A program made the translations under genes and the position numbers. From the NCBI GenBank assembly GCA_028873845.1, contig JAPPNO010000038.1, positions 1 to 64,000 of the forward strand: DNA of 64,000 bases, in the 5' to 3' direction. Shown piece after piece: positions 1-8,111 of the stretch. Under the pieces are notes generated by a model. It saw nothing but the letters and a program-made list of their open reading frames with translations. It was not told the DNA's origin and did no database searches. The stretch comes from Gemmatimonadota bacterium (GTDB lineage Bacteria > Gemmatimonadota > Gemmatimonadetes > Longimicrobiales > Gaopeijiaceae). Position 1 is the first letter of the stretch. Each line of letters opens with the position of its first letter.

Positions 1-172
<172 letters not shown>

Positions 173-287
173 ATCCTCCTCCGCACTTCCAGCACGGACA
201 TGAGGCACGTCCTTCCTTCGACCCTTGCAGTTCCGGGAGAATCCGCTCCAACAGCCGGACGGGTTTCTCCATGAACTGCCCCTTCTT

Positions 288-405
<118 letters not shown>

Positions 406-415
406 ATTCTTCCGA

Positions 416-456
416 CGCCCCGTCCGGTGTTTTCGATGCCGGGCGGGGCGTTTTTT
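416..456 (+). terminator. Rho-independent terminator of the rRNA operon
   Basis: CGCCCCGTCCGG pairs with CCGGGCGGGGCG around a short loop, and six T residues follow. Its position right after 5S rRNA makes it the operon terminator. It is the only classical stem plus T-run in this window that I would call with confidence. Confidence 0.93.
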
Positions 457-499
457 CGTTGGGGGTACCCGCCCATTCCGGCGATTCGGGCACGGCTTG

Positions 500-1162
500 C
501 TACGAAACTTCTGCGCCGCCGGCACCCAGTAGCCCGTCCACCACATGGCCGGGATCGCGGGCCGCCATCACCGCGCCGACGACCGCACAGCCAGCCGCAC
601 CGGCACGGAAAACCCCGGCCGCGGACGCCGGAGCAATCCCGCCGATCGCCACAACGGGCGCGTCAACCGCCTCGACCACCCTGGCCAGCCCCGCCAGCCC
701 CACCGCCCGACCCGCGTCCTTCTTCGTGTTGGTCGGGAAGACCGCGCCGCATCCGATGTAGTCGGCGCCGTCGGCGACCGCGGTGCGGGCCGCGTCGGGA
801 TCGTCAGCCGAGTAGCCGATCAGGAACCCGGGCGGCGCGATCCGGCGCGCGGCGGAGACGGGCACGTCGTCGGAGCCGAGATGGACGCCATCCGCGCCGA
901 CCGCCAACGCGAGATCCAGCCGGTCGTTCACGAAGAAGAGGGCGCGGGCGGCTTCGGTTTCCGTGCGCAACCGGCGGGCCAGCGGCAGCGTGTCGCGTGG
1001 CGGGAGGACCTTTTCGCGCAGCTGCACCGCCGGCGCGCCGGCGCGCAGGGCGGCCGCCACGACGTCGGTGACCTCGCGGGGACGCGCCAACTCCCGGTCG
1101 GTGATGACGATCAGGCGGAGACGGGCGGCCAGTTCGCCGCGCGCGGGCCTGGCCGGGTTCAT
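500..1162 (-). CDS. thiE: Thiamine phosphate synthase
   Basis: 220 aa, the usual ThiE size, with a TIM-barrel pattern. ThiE condenses the pyrimidine diphosphate HMP-PP with the thiazole phosphate to make thiamine phosphate in the cytoplasm. Family features visible are VQLREK in strand 2, FVNDRLDLAL, GADGVHLG, GCGAVFPTNTKKDAG (the phosphate-binding TxTK element) and VVAIGGI near the C-terminus. It is the last gene of a minus-strand group ruvX-mltG-thiE, 27 nt after mltG. No other thiamine genes are in the window, so this may be a salvage-type arrangement. The ATG start at 1162 fits the family N-terminus. Confidence 0.93.
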   Translation of the reverse strand: MNPARPARGELAARLRLIVITDRELARPREVTDVVAAALRAGAPAVQLREKVLPPRDTLPLARRLRTETEAARALFFVNDRLDLALAVGADGVHLGSDDVPVSAARRIAPPGFLIGYSADDPDAARTAVADGADYIGCGAVFPTNTKKDAGRAVGLAGLARVVEAVDAPVVAIGGIAPASAAGVFRAGAAGCAVVGAVMAARDPGHVVDGLLGAGGAEVS

Positions 1163-1189
1163 GGACTTCCGGTCGCCCCGGCTACCGGA

Positions 1190-2275
1190 TCAACCACTGC
1201 TGGACCCGTCCCGGATCCCGCGAATCGCGGCGTTGTGCTCTTCCAGCGAGCGGGAGAAGATGTGGCGATTGGCGCCTCTCGCCGCGACGAAGTACAGGTA
1301 GGCCGTGTCGGCGGGGTTGAGGGCTGCGTCCAGGGCGTCGGCGCCGGGAGAACAGATTGGGCCGGGGGGAAGTCCGGCGTGGGTGTAGGTGTTGTAGGGG
1401 TGGTCCGCGACCGAGTCCATCGCGGCGTAGAGCAGTCTGGGGCGATGGGCCGGCGGGAGGGCGTAGTGGATGGTCGGGTCGGCCTGCAGGCGCATTCCGA
1501 CGCGGAGCCGGTTGTGGAAGACGCTCGAAATCGTTCGCATCTCGGCGACGTTCCCCGCTTCGGCCTGGATAATCGAAGCGAGGGTCACAACTTCCCGCTC
1601 GGACATCCCCGACTCGGCGAGGCGTTCCCGGCGCTCGGGCGTCCAGTAGTCGTGGTACCGGTCGATCATGGCCGACACGACGCGCTCCGTACCCACCCCG
1701 CGCGCGAAGCGGTAGGTGTCGGGGAAGAGATACCCCTCGAGTCCCGGCCCGGGGACCTCCCGGCGGAGGTGCAGATCCTCGTCGTCGAGGAATCGCGCCA
1801 CCGAGGCGGAATCGGTTCCGGCCGCGTCCGCGATCCGCCTGACCATCCTCCTGAGCGTGAGGCCTTCCGGGAACAGTGCCGGGAGAGTCACGACGCGGCC
1901 CTCGGCAAGAGCAGTGTGCACTTCGCCGAAACGCGCGCCGCGGGGCAGGGTGTACGTCCCCGCCTTGACGGAGCGGTCCAGCCCCCGCAGGCGCCCGTAG
2001 ATCCGGAAAAGAAAGGACCGGGTGATGACCTGCCGGTCGGAAAGGGTATCCACGACGGCCTGAAACGGTGTCCCCGGAGGAATGTCGAGCGTGACCTCGC
2101 CAGCCGGCGGCGTGGGGACGCGTCCGTGGACGGTGGCAACGATGAGCCCGGCCGCGAGCACGCCCAGCCCGGTGCCGAGGGCCTGTCTACGGTTCGCCGT
2201 CGCCCACAGTCTCCTGCGCGTCCAGGGAACGGGCGTCGAGCCAGTCCTGGAGGATGATTGCGGCTGCTCCGGCAT
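1190..2275 (-). CDS. mltG: Endolytic murein transglycosylase MltG
   Basis: 361 aa, YceG/MltG family. The enzyme cleaves nascent peptidoglycan glycan strands outside the inner membrane and limits chain length. A basic N-terminus is followed by one membrane anchor (about residues 33-50, ALGTGLGVLAAGLIVATVHG). A LysM-like beta region and the catalytic domain come next, with GYLFPDTYRF, ASIIQAEAGN (containing the expected catalytic Glu), VFHNRLRVGMRLQADPT and PYNTYTHAGLPPGPI. The ATG start gives an 89-nt overlap with ruvX. I found no later ATG or GTG before the anchor, so this start is kept. The ruvX-mltG pairing is common and supports co-transcription. Confidence 0.93.
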   Translation of the reverse strand: MPEQPQSSSRTGSTPVPWTRRRLWATANRRQALGTGLGVLAAGLIVATVHGRVPTPPAGEVTLDIPPGTPFQAVVDTLSDRQVITRSFLFRIYGRLRGLDRSVKAGTYTLPRGARFGEVHTALAEGRVVTLPALFPEGLTLRRMVRRIADAAGTDSASVARFLDDEDLHLRREVPGPGLEGYLFPDTYRFARGVGTERVVSAMIDRYHDYWTPERRERLAESGMSEREVVTLASIIQAEAGNVAEMRTISSVFHNRLRVGMRLQADPTIHYALPPAHRPRLLYAAMDSVADHPYNTYTHAGLPPGPICSPGADALDAALNPADTAYLYFVAARGANRHIFSRSLEEHNAAIRGIRDGSSSG

Positions 2276-2657
2276 CGATCCTCGCCTTGTCTTCCTTCTT
2301 CTTCCTGGTCAAACCGATGGAACGGATCCTGGCCTCTGCTTCCGCCGACGAGTAGCTCTCGTCCATGAAGTGGACGGGAAGGCCGCTCCGGTCACCCAAA
2401 CGACCGCCGAAATCACGGACCTCGGCGGTCCATGTAGTTTCACGCCCCCGGGGATCGAGCGGAAGCCCCACGACGAGGCACTCCGCCCCGTGTTCAGCGG
2501 CGATCTCCAGGATGCGGGCGAAAGGGGGACGCTTGCCCGCACGTCTCGTCAGCGTGGTCAGCGGGGTCGCGAGGGTGCCGGACGGGTCGCTCAGTGCGAG
2601 GCCGATGCGGCGGGTGCCGAAGTCGACGGCGAGGACGCGGAGGGGAGGCGGGGGCAT
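2187..2657 (-). CDS. ruvX: Holliday junction resolvase-like protein RuvX (YqgF)
   Basis: 156 aa from the ATG at 2657. The ORF track extends 48 codons further upstream, but the conserved domain starts at [19 protein letters not shown], so the shorter start is better. RuvX/YqgF is an RNase H-fold nuclease linked to 16S rRNA 5' maturation and possibly junction resolution. Visible motifs are the first catalytic Asp in [36 protein letters not shown] with the second acidic pair, and the C-terminal [18 protein letters not shown] with the third Asp. It heads a minus-strand group with mltG and thiE. Confidence 0.92.
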   Translation of the reverse strand: MPPPPLRVLAVDFGTRRIGLALSDPSGTLATPLTTLTRRAGKRPPFARILEIAAEHGAECLVVGLPLDPRGRETTWTAEVRDFGGRLGDRSGLPVHFMDESYSSAEAEARIRSIGLTRKKKEDKARIDAGAAAIILQDWLDARSLDAQETVGDGEP

Positions 2658-2763
2658 CCCTGCAAGATGCGCTGTTAGCTTTCGACCCGCGACCACGATC
2701 CCCTGCACCCCAACCCCCACCGCCCCTGCGACGAGGGAAGCGCGTGGGAGGAGCTGCCCCCCC

Positions 2764-3156
2764 ATGCAACTCGGCGCCTTCTCCGTCAGCCTCGCCGTCA
2801 AGGATCTCGCCGCCTCCCGGTCGTTCTACGAGAAGCTCGGCTTCAGCGTGACCGGCGGCGACGGCGAGAAGTACCTCATGATGATCAACGGAACCACGAT
2901 CATCGGCCTCTTCCAGGGGCTCTTCGAGAAGAACATCCTGACCTTCAACCCGGGCCTTGCGCAGGACACTTCGCGGGTCGAGAACTTCACCGACGTGAGG
3001 GATATTCGCGCGTCGCTGGTCGCGGATGGGATCGAGTTGTCCACCGATACGGACCCGGACGGGACGGGCCCCGCGAGCATCGTGCTGTTGGATCCGGATG
3101 GGAACCCGGTTCTGGTGGACCAGTTCTTTCCGCGGCCGGGTAGCGGGGAGGGGTGA
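2764..3156 (+). CDS. VOC (glyoxalase/bleomycin-resistance) fold protein
   Basis: 130 aa from the ATG at 2764 ([14 protein letters not shown]); the longer frame in the track runs into the divergent ruvX. The pattern is a single VOC module: an N-terminal [18 protein letters not shown], a central [16 protein letters not shown], and a closing [19 protein letters not shown] proteins dimerise and usually hold a divalent metal, but the substrate cannot be read from sequence. Several relatives are annotated as glyoxalase-like or extradiol dioxygenase-like. It stands alone between ruvX and a convergent periplasmic protein whose end lies only 2 nt away. Confidence 0.85.
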   Translation: MQLGAFSVSLAVKDLAASRSFYEKLGFSVTGGDGEKYLMMINGTTIIGLFQGLFEKNILTFNPGLAQDTSRVENFTDVRDIRASLVADGIELSTDTDPDGTGPASIVLLDPDGNPVLVDQFFPRPGSGEG

Positions 3157-3157
3157 C

Positions 3158-3688
3158 TCAGGGCCCTTTTTCGGCCTCCTCGCCCGAGTCTTTCTTCTCC
3201 CCCGAGCCCTTCTTCTCCCCCGAGCCCTTCTTCTCCCCCTCCTTGGTCGTCACCAGGATGACGCCCTTCTCGGCGCCCTCGGTGCCGAAACGCTCACGTG
3301 CCTTGTCGCCCTTGACCACATCGATCTTGGCGATGTCCTCGGGATTCAGGTCGTCAATGCCGGGTGCCGATTCCGCCCCGGACCACCACCGTCGGGGCTG
3401 GACCCGCACCCCGTCTATGTACACCACCGGCTCCATGGATTCGACGGAGCGCACTTCGACCCGGCGGAGCCGTTCGCGCACCACTTGATCGGCGCGTTCC
3501 CGCACCGGTTCCACCACATGCACGTTGGACCGGATGTGGATGACCGGCGCCCGGTCCACGGTGATCACCTCATGGCGCACATGCGGCCGCTCCGACGCAT
3601 TGACAACGGCCAGCGTGGCCAAGACCCCCGCCGCGCCGGCGGCGCCGATGATGGCGAGATGCCTGATGTCCCTCGATCCGATCTTCAT
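3158..3688 (-). CDS. Membrane-anchored protein with TonB-plug-like motif and GEKKGS tail
   Basis: 176 aa from the ATG at 3688, which has GAGGA six bases upstream; another ATG four codons earlier is possible. One membrane segment (about residues 11-28, HLAIIGAAGAAGVLATLAVV) anchors a presumably periplasmic domain. That domain contains VYIDGVRVQPRRW and LNPEDIAKIDVVKGD, then GVILVTTK, which is the C-terminal plug motif shared by TonB-dependent receptors and small regulatory proteins of Bacteroidetes and relatives. The C-terminus is a charged low-complexity tail of three near-identical GEKKGS-type units encoded by an 18-bp tandem repeat. No barrel is present, so it is not a receptor. Function unknown. 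Confidence 0.75.
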   Translation of the reverse strand: MKIGSRDIRHLAIIGAAGAAGVLATLAVVNASERPHVRHEVITVDRAPVIHIRSNVHVVEPVRERADQVVRERLRRVEVRSVESMEPVVYIDGVRVQPRRWWSGAESAPGIDDLNPEDIAKIDVVKGDKARERFGTEGAEKGVILVTTKEGEKKGSGEKKGSGEKKDSGEEAEKGP

Positions 3689-3746
3689 GTCGTTCCTCAT
3701 CCTGTGCGAGTCATGTGGTCCCCGAACACTTGGACACGTTACGGCG

Positions 3747-4889
3747 TCATCCGGTTGCCGCGCAATCCGGCCTGAGCAGCCCGGTGTTGGCCGAATACGC
3801 CTCCTCCGACCCGGTCAGCAGCCCCGTCCCGACCAGGAAGCGCAGGTCGCGCCGCAGCGTTCGCCGCGACAGTCCCCCGTAGCGCTGCGCCGTCTCCGCG
3901 TCCAGCACCGCAACCTGGTCGAGGTCGACGGACCCCTCCAGCGGGATCGCCAGCATGAGTTCGGTGCGCCGCTCCAGGACCGACCTCTTGCGGAGATCCA
4001 GACCCGCCAGGCGGGCCCGCACGAAGTTGTGCCACGCGACGGCGAAGCTGGCCTCGCCCACCGCGCCGTGAACCCGCTCGAGACCGTCGCGCAGCCCCTC
4101 CACCGCGTACGCGATGAACGAGGTCAGCGAGCGGTCGCGCGAGGACTGTTCGAGGTGGCGGAAGTACTCGCGCCGGGTCTCGTTGTAGAAGTCGGTGAGC
4201 AGGTGCGAGGCGATCGCCGGGGTGCCGGCGGCGGCGAGGATGTACGCTTCAAGGAGCCGCGCGGTGCGTCCGTTGCCGTCGCCGAAGGGGCGGATCCAGA
4301 GGACGTACACGTGGGTGACCAGGGCGCGGACGGCCGCCTGGCTGAACTCGCCGTCGGGGCCCGAACGGGGGAACTCCCGGCCGAGCCACTCGAAGACGCC
4401 CTCGATCAGGCCGGGGACGTCGCCGGCGCTGGGAGCCGTGTAGCGTCCGCCCTGGCCTCCGGTGCGGTATTGGCCGGGCTCCGCGTCGAGCCGGTCGCCG
4501 AGGTCCGCGCCGATCATGGCGTGGATTCTCAGCAGGAGGTCGGGGGTGACGGGGGTGGCGGTCCCGGCGGCGAGCTCGTCGAGGAGGGTGCGCGCCGCGG
4601 TCACCACGTTCATGACTTCGGTGGCCTGGGGGTTGCGGCTGGGAGGCACGCGGCGGCCCGCCATGAGGGCACCGACCTCGCTCTTGTCCAGGGGGCCGCC
4701 TTCGATGGCGGTGGTGGCCACGCCGGCCTTCGCCAGGGCCGCGTCGAGGAAGCGGCGGTGGTCGTCGGGGTGGACGGGCGTGTTCCGGATCGCCGAGACC
4801 AGGGCGTCGCACTGGCCGAGCTGGAAGCGCGTCCGGGGAGAGATCCCCCAGTGGCGCCGGTATCGGGGCCGGGTCGGCTGTGATTCCAC
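3747..4889 (-). CDS. Fic family protein with C-terminal winged helix and altered catalytic motif
   Basis: 380 aa with a GTG start. An inhibitory-helix motif T59-TAI-EG (class [ST]xxxE[GN]) precedes the Fic core, and HVYVLWIRPFGDGNGRTAR is the signature loop at about 193-211. Fic enzymes use the His of HPFx[DE]GNGR to transfer AMP or other groups to a target hydroxyl. Here that His is Arg200 (codon CGC at 4292-4290), while the GDGNGR anion hole is intact. The C-terminus (LSRRTLRRDLRFLVGTGLL) looks like a winged-helix DNA-binding module. Two palindromes lie just upstream, suggesting autoregulation. No toxin or antitoxin partner ORF is evident. AMPylation activity is doubtful. Confidence 0.85.
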   Translation of the reverse strand: MESQPTRPRYRRHWGISPRTRFQLGQCDALVSAIRNTPVHPDDHRRFLDAALAKAGVATTAIEGGPLDKSEVGALMAGRRVPPSRNPQATEVMNVVTAARTLLDELAAGTATPVTPDLLLRIHAMIGADLGDRLDAEPGQYRTGGQGGRYTAPSAGDVPGLIEGVFEWLGREFPRSGPDGEFSQAAVRALVTHVYVLWIRPFGDGNGRTARLLEAYILAAAGTPAIASHLLTDFYNETRREYFRHLEQSSRDRSLTSFIAYAVEGLRDGLERVHGAVGEASFAVAWHNFVRARLAGLDLRKRSVLERRTELMLAIPLEGSVDLDQVAVLDAETAQRYGGLSRRTLRRDLRFLVGTGLLTGSEEAYSANTGLLRPDCAATG

Positions 4890-4916
4890 GTGTCGCAGGC
4901 CTTGCTGGGGGGGTCC

Positions 4917-5038
4917 GTGACAGATTCCGTGACAGATTCAAGGTAGTATCTGTCCGTGGATTTGTCATTGGGGTGGTCTTGACCGGGAGATAAGTGCCGA
5001 TGAGAGGAGCTTGTGACAGATTCCGGGTAGTATCTGTC
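4917..5038. promoter_or_regulatory. Two-copy palindromic operator upstream of the fic-like gene
   Basis: Two 24-bp sites share GACAGATTC, two variable bases, then GGTAGTATCTGTC, at 4931-4954 and 5015-5038. In each, GACAGAT pairs with ATCTGTC. A third half-site, GTGACAGATTCC, is at 4917-4928. The copies lie 84 bp apart, in the 310-nt gap between the Fic start (4889, minus) and icd (5200, plus). The rest of that gap shows no ORF; an imperfect CTAAT...ATTAG pair is near 5130-5159. A repressor or activator site is inferred, most simply bound by the winged-helix Fic protein itself. Confidence 0.7.
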
Positions 5039-5199
5039 CGAGAGCCTGTCGGCGCCTGCTTTGGGGCGGTGGTCGGGGGTTTCGCGCGCTGGGTGTGGCC
5101 GGGAAGCCTGTTTGCGCCCCGCCCCCCTTCTAATGCGTCCCGCCAAGCGTCAGATTAGCGGGTCACTGATTCGTTCTCCCACACATCCGGAGCCCCCAC

Positions 5200-6435
5200 G
5201 TGTCCCCCTACATGTACGCCTCCGTCCCCGGCGACGGCGAGGAGATCACCGGCGACACCAGCCGGCCCGTCGTGCCCGACCGGCCGATCGTCCCCTTCAT
5301 CGAGGGAGACGGGATCGGGCCCGACATCTGGGCGGCTACGCGGCACGTGGTCGACGCGGCCGTGGCGAAGTCCTTCGGCGGCGCGCGCGGGATCGCCTGG
5401 ATGGAAGTCTACGCGGGGGAGAAGGCCAACGAGGTCGCGGGCGAATGGCTGCCGCAGGAGACGCTCGACGCCCTGACCGAGTTCAAGGTCGCCATCAAGG
5501 GGCCGCTGACGACGCCGGTGGGCGGTGGCATCCGCTCGCTGAACGTGACGCTCAGGCAGGTGCTGGACCTGTATTCGTGCATCCGTCCGGTGCGTTGGAT
5601 CCCCGGCGTGCCGTCGCCCGTCAAGGAGCCGCACAAGGTGGACATGGTGGTCTTCCGCGAGAACACGGAGGATGTCTACGCGGGGATCGAATGGGCGTCG
5701 GGGACCGCCGAGGCGGAAGCGGTGCGGGACTTCCTCGGCGACCGCATGGGCGCGTCGATCCGTGAGGCGAGCGGGATCGGGATCAAGCCGATCAGCCCCT
5801 TCGGCACGAAGCGGCACGTGGCGGCCGCCATCCGCTACGCCCTGGCCCGCGGGCGCGATTCGGTCACGCTGATGCACAAGGGCAACATCATGAAGTTCAC
5901 CGAGGGGGCGTTTCGCGACTGGGGGTACGAGGTCGCGGCCGAGCGGTTCCCCGATTCCACCGTGCCCGAGTCGCGGCTCTGGGAGGGCGAGGAGGCGAAC
6001 GGGCGCGTGGTGATCAAGGACCGGATCGCCGACTCGATGTTCCAGCAGGTGCTGCTCCGGCCCGCCGAGTACTCGGTGGTGGCGACGCCGAACCTGAACG
6101 GGGACTACCTGTCGGACGCCTGCGCGGCCCAGGTGGGCGGGCTGGGGATGGCGCCGGGTGCGAATGTGGGCGACACGGTGGCTCTCTTCGAGGCGACCCA
6201 CGGAACCGCGCCCAAGTACGCGGGGTTGAACCGGGTCAATCCCGGGTCGCTGATCCTGTCGGCGGCGATGATGCTCGAGCACCTGGGGTGGGACGAGGCG
6301 GCGCGCGCGATCGACCGGGGGCTGGAGGGGGCGGTGGCCGCGGGCCGGGTCACCTACGACCTGGAGAGGCAGATGGAAGGCGCCACGAAGGTGTCCACCT
6401 CCGAGTTCGCCGAGACGATCGTGGAGCACATGTAG
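5200..6435 (+). CDS. icd: NADP-dependent isocitrate dehydrogenase
   Basis: 411 aa, close to E. coli Icd. It oxidatively decarboxylates isocitrate to 2-oxoglutarate in the TCA cycle. The substrate loop [23 protein letters not shown] includes the Ser that is phosphorylated in enterics. [26 protein letters not shown] and the coenzyme segment [11 protein letters not shown] follow. The Lys-Tyr of PKYAG is the NADP-specifying pair in this family. The start is GTG at 5200, or possibly ATG at 5212 (MYASVPGDG). The stop codon TAG coincides with a copy of the dispersed repeat described elsewhere. Confidence 0.96.
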   Translation: MSPYMYASVPGDGEEITGDTSRPVVPDRPIVPFIEGDGIGPDIWAATRHVVDAAVAKSFGGARGIAWMEVYAGEKANEVAGEWLPQETLDALTEFKVAIKGPLTTPVGGGIRSLNVTLRQVLDLYSCIRPVRWIPGVPSPVKEPHKVDMVVFRENTEDVYAGIEWASGTAEAEAVRDFLGDRMGASIREASGIGIKPISPFGTKRHVAAAIRYALARGRDSVTLMHKGNIMKFTEGAFRDWGYEVAAERFPDSTVPESRLWEGEEANGRVVIKDRIADSMFQQVLLRPAEYSVVATPNLNGDYLSDACAAQVGGLGMAPGANVGDTVALFEATHGTAPKYAGLNRVNPGSLILSAAMMLEHLGWDEAARAIDRGLEGAVAAGRVTYDLERQMEGATKVSTSEFAETIVEHM

Positions 6436-6452
6436 TGGTCCGTGGATAGTGC
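6433..6452 (+). repeat. Dispersed repeat copy F (degenerate) at the icd stop
   Basis: TAGTGGTCCGTGGATAGTG overlaps the icd stop codon and matches the core TAGCAGTCCGTGGA of better copies at 24464 and 21764. It is the weakest listed member and may be chance similarity. Confidence 0.4.
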
Positions 6453-6474
6453 CTGTTCGCAGAGCGTGAGGAAG

Positions 6475-8088
6475 ATGCGACTGGAAGTGAGCACGACGGC
6501 GCCGGAAGAGGTCGCGACGCCGCTGATGGCGGTGGCGGTGGCGTCGGACCGGCCGATGGAGGAGCTGGATGCGCTGGACCGGGTGGCGGGGGGCGTGTTG
6601 TCGCGGGCGGCGGCGGCGGGGGACTTCAAGGGCCGCATGGGTGATCGGGTGATGGGGTACGGTGCGGGGGGCGCCGGGGGGCCGGAGCGGGTGCTGTTTC
6701 TGGGCGTGGGGGATTCGGAGTCGCTGACGGCCGAGGATGTGCGGGGGGTGGGGGGCAGGGCGGTGCGGGCTGCGGAGCGGCACCGGGTGGAGTCGCTGGC
6801 GCTCGGTCTGGGGCATCTGGGCGAGGAAGTGGGGGACAGGTTGGTCCAGGCGGCCGGCGAGGGACTGGTGCTGGCGTCGTGGCGGTTCGAGGACCCCGGG
6901 GGTGGCCGCTCCGGCAATGGGCGGGGGGGCGCGCGGCGGGGTGCCGATGGGCCCGGGAGCCCGGTCGTGGAATCCGGGGGCGGGAGCCCTCCTCCGCAGG
7001 CAGGGTCCGCCACCCCGGCCGCAGGTTCCGCGGGTGAGCGGGACGCCGTGCAGGTCGGGTCCGCGACCCTGGTGGGAGCGTCCGCCCGCCAATGGGAAGA
7101 GCCCGTCCGCGTCGGTCACGCCTTCGCCGCGGGCGAGAACCTGGCCCGCACGCTGCAGGCCCGTCCCGGGAACGTGGCGACACCCTCGCACCTGGCCGCC
7201 GAGGCCGTCCGGATCGCGGACGAGGCCGGACTCGAATGCGAGGTCCTCGGCCCCTCCGAAATGGAGAGCGAAGGGATGGACGCGCTCCTCTCCGTCTCGC
7301 GGGGATCGTTGGAGGAACCGCGCCTGATCGTGCTGCGTCACCGTGGCGGCGAGGAAGGGGCCTCGCCCCTGGTGCTGGTGGGAAAGGGGCTCACCTTCGA
7401 CGCCGGGGGGATCTCGCTCAAGCCCGCCCGCGGCATGGAGAAGATGAAGTACGACATGTCGGGGGGCGCCGCGGTCCTGGGAGCCATGCTCGCGATCGGG
7501 CGGCTGGGTCTGCCGGTGAACGTCACCGGCGTCGTGCCCAGCTCCGAGAACCTGCCGAGCGGGTCCGCCACCAAGCCGGGTGACGTCATCTCCAGCCGGG
7601 CGGGCACGTCGATCGAGGTCATCAACACCGACGCCGAGGGCCGCCTGATCCTGGCCGACGCGCTCCACTACGCGTCCGGGTGGGACCCCGCCGCGATCGT
7701 CGACTGCGCCACCCTCACCGGCGCCTGCGTCGTCGCGCTCGGGCACCACCGTTCGGCGCTGCTGGGCAACGACGAGGGACTGCTGGGCGAGCTGCGCGAA
7801 GCGGGCGACCGCGCGGGCGAACCCTGCTGGCCCCTTCCCCTCGACGCCGAGTACCGCAGACAACTCAAGAGCGACTTTGCCGATCTCAAGAACGTCGGCG
7901 GGCGTCCGGCGGGCACCATCACGGCCGCCTGCTTCCTCTCGGAATTCGTCGAAGGCGCACCGTGGGCCCATCTGGACATTGCCGGAACCGCGTACGGCAA
8001 GACGCGGAAGCCGTACCTGAGGAACGGACCGGCGGGGATCCCCTGCCGGCTGCTGCTCGAATGGGTGCGGGCGAGGGCGGGCGTCTGA
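6475..8088 (+). CDS. pepA: Leucyl aminopeptidase (peptidase family M17)
   Basis: 537 aa from the ATG at 6475, which has AGGAAG directly upstream; a GTG at 6442 would add 11 residues. M17 enzymes are cytosolic hexamers with two metal ions that remove N-terminal residues. The C-terminal catalytic domain shows GKGLTFDAGGISLKP, KYDMSGGAAVLGAM, and the signature NTDAEGRLILADAL with metal-binding Asp and Glu. The N-terminal domain (about 1-140) is divergent. It is joined by a 50-residue Gly/Ser/Pro/Arg-rich linker (around 145-195) that is unusual for the family. It follows icd by 39 nt. Confidence 0.92.
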   Translation: MRLEVSTTAPEEVATPLMAVAVASDRPMEELDALDRVAGGVLSRAAAAGDFKGRMGDRVMGYGAGGAGGPERVLFLGVGDSESLTAEDVRGVGGRAVRAAERHRVESLALGLGHLGEEVGDRLVQAAGEGLVLASWRFEDPGGGRSGNGRGGARRGADGPGSPVVESGGGSPPPQAGSATPAAGSAGERDAVQVGSATLVGASARQWEEPVRVGHAFAAGENLARTLQARPGNVATPSHLAAEAVRIADEAGLECEVLGPSEMESEGMDALLSVSRGSLEEPRLIVLRHRGGEEGASPLVLVGKGLTFDAGGISLKPARGMEKMKYDMSGGAAVLGAMLAIGRLGLPVNVTGVVPSSENLPSGSATKPGDVISSRAGTSIEVINTDAEGRLILADALHYASGWDPAAIVDCATLTGACVVALGHHRSALLGNDEGLLGELREAGDRAGEPCWPLPLDAEYRRQLKSDFADLKNVGGRPAGTITAACFLSEFVEGAPWAHLDIAGTAYGKTRKPYLRNGPAGIPCRLLLEWVRARAGV

Positions 8089-8111
8089 GCGCCCGGGCCG
8101 CGGGGATCGGG

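Noticed and set aside
173-287. tRNA gene in the 23S-5S spacer
   Set aside because: No acceptor stem, T-arm GTTCGA or anticodon arm could be assembled in the 115 nt.
3186-3240. CRISPR-like repeats
   Set aside because: Contiguous 18-bp units without spacers that encode a peptide repeat in frame; simple tandem repeat.
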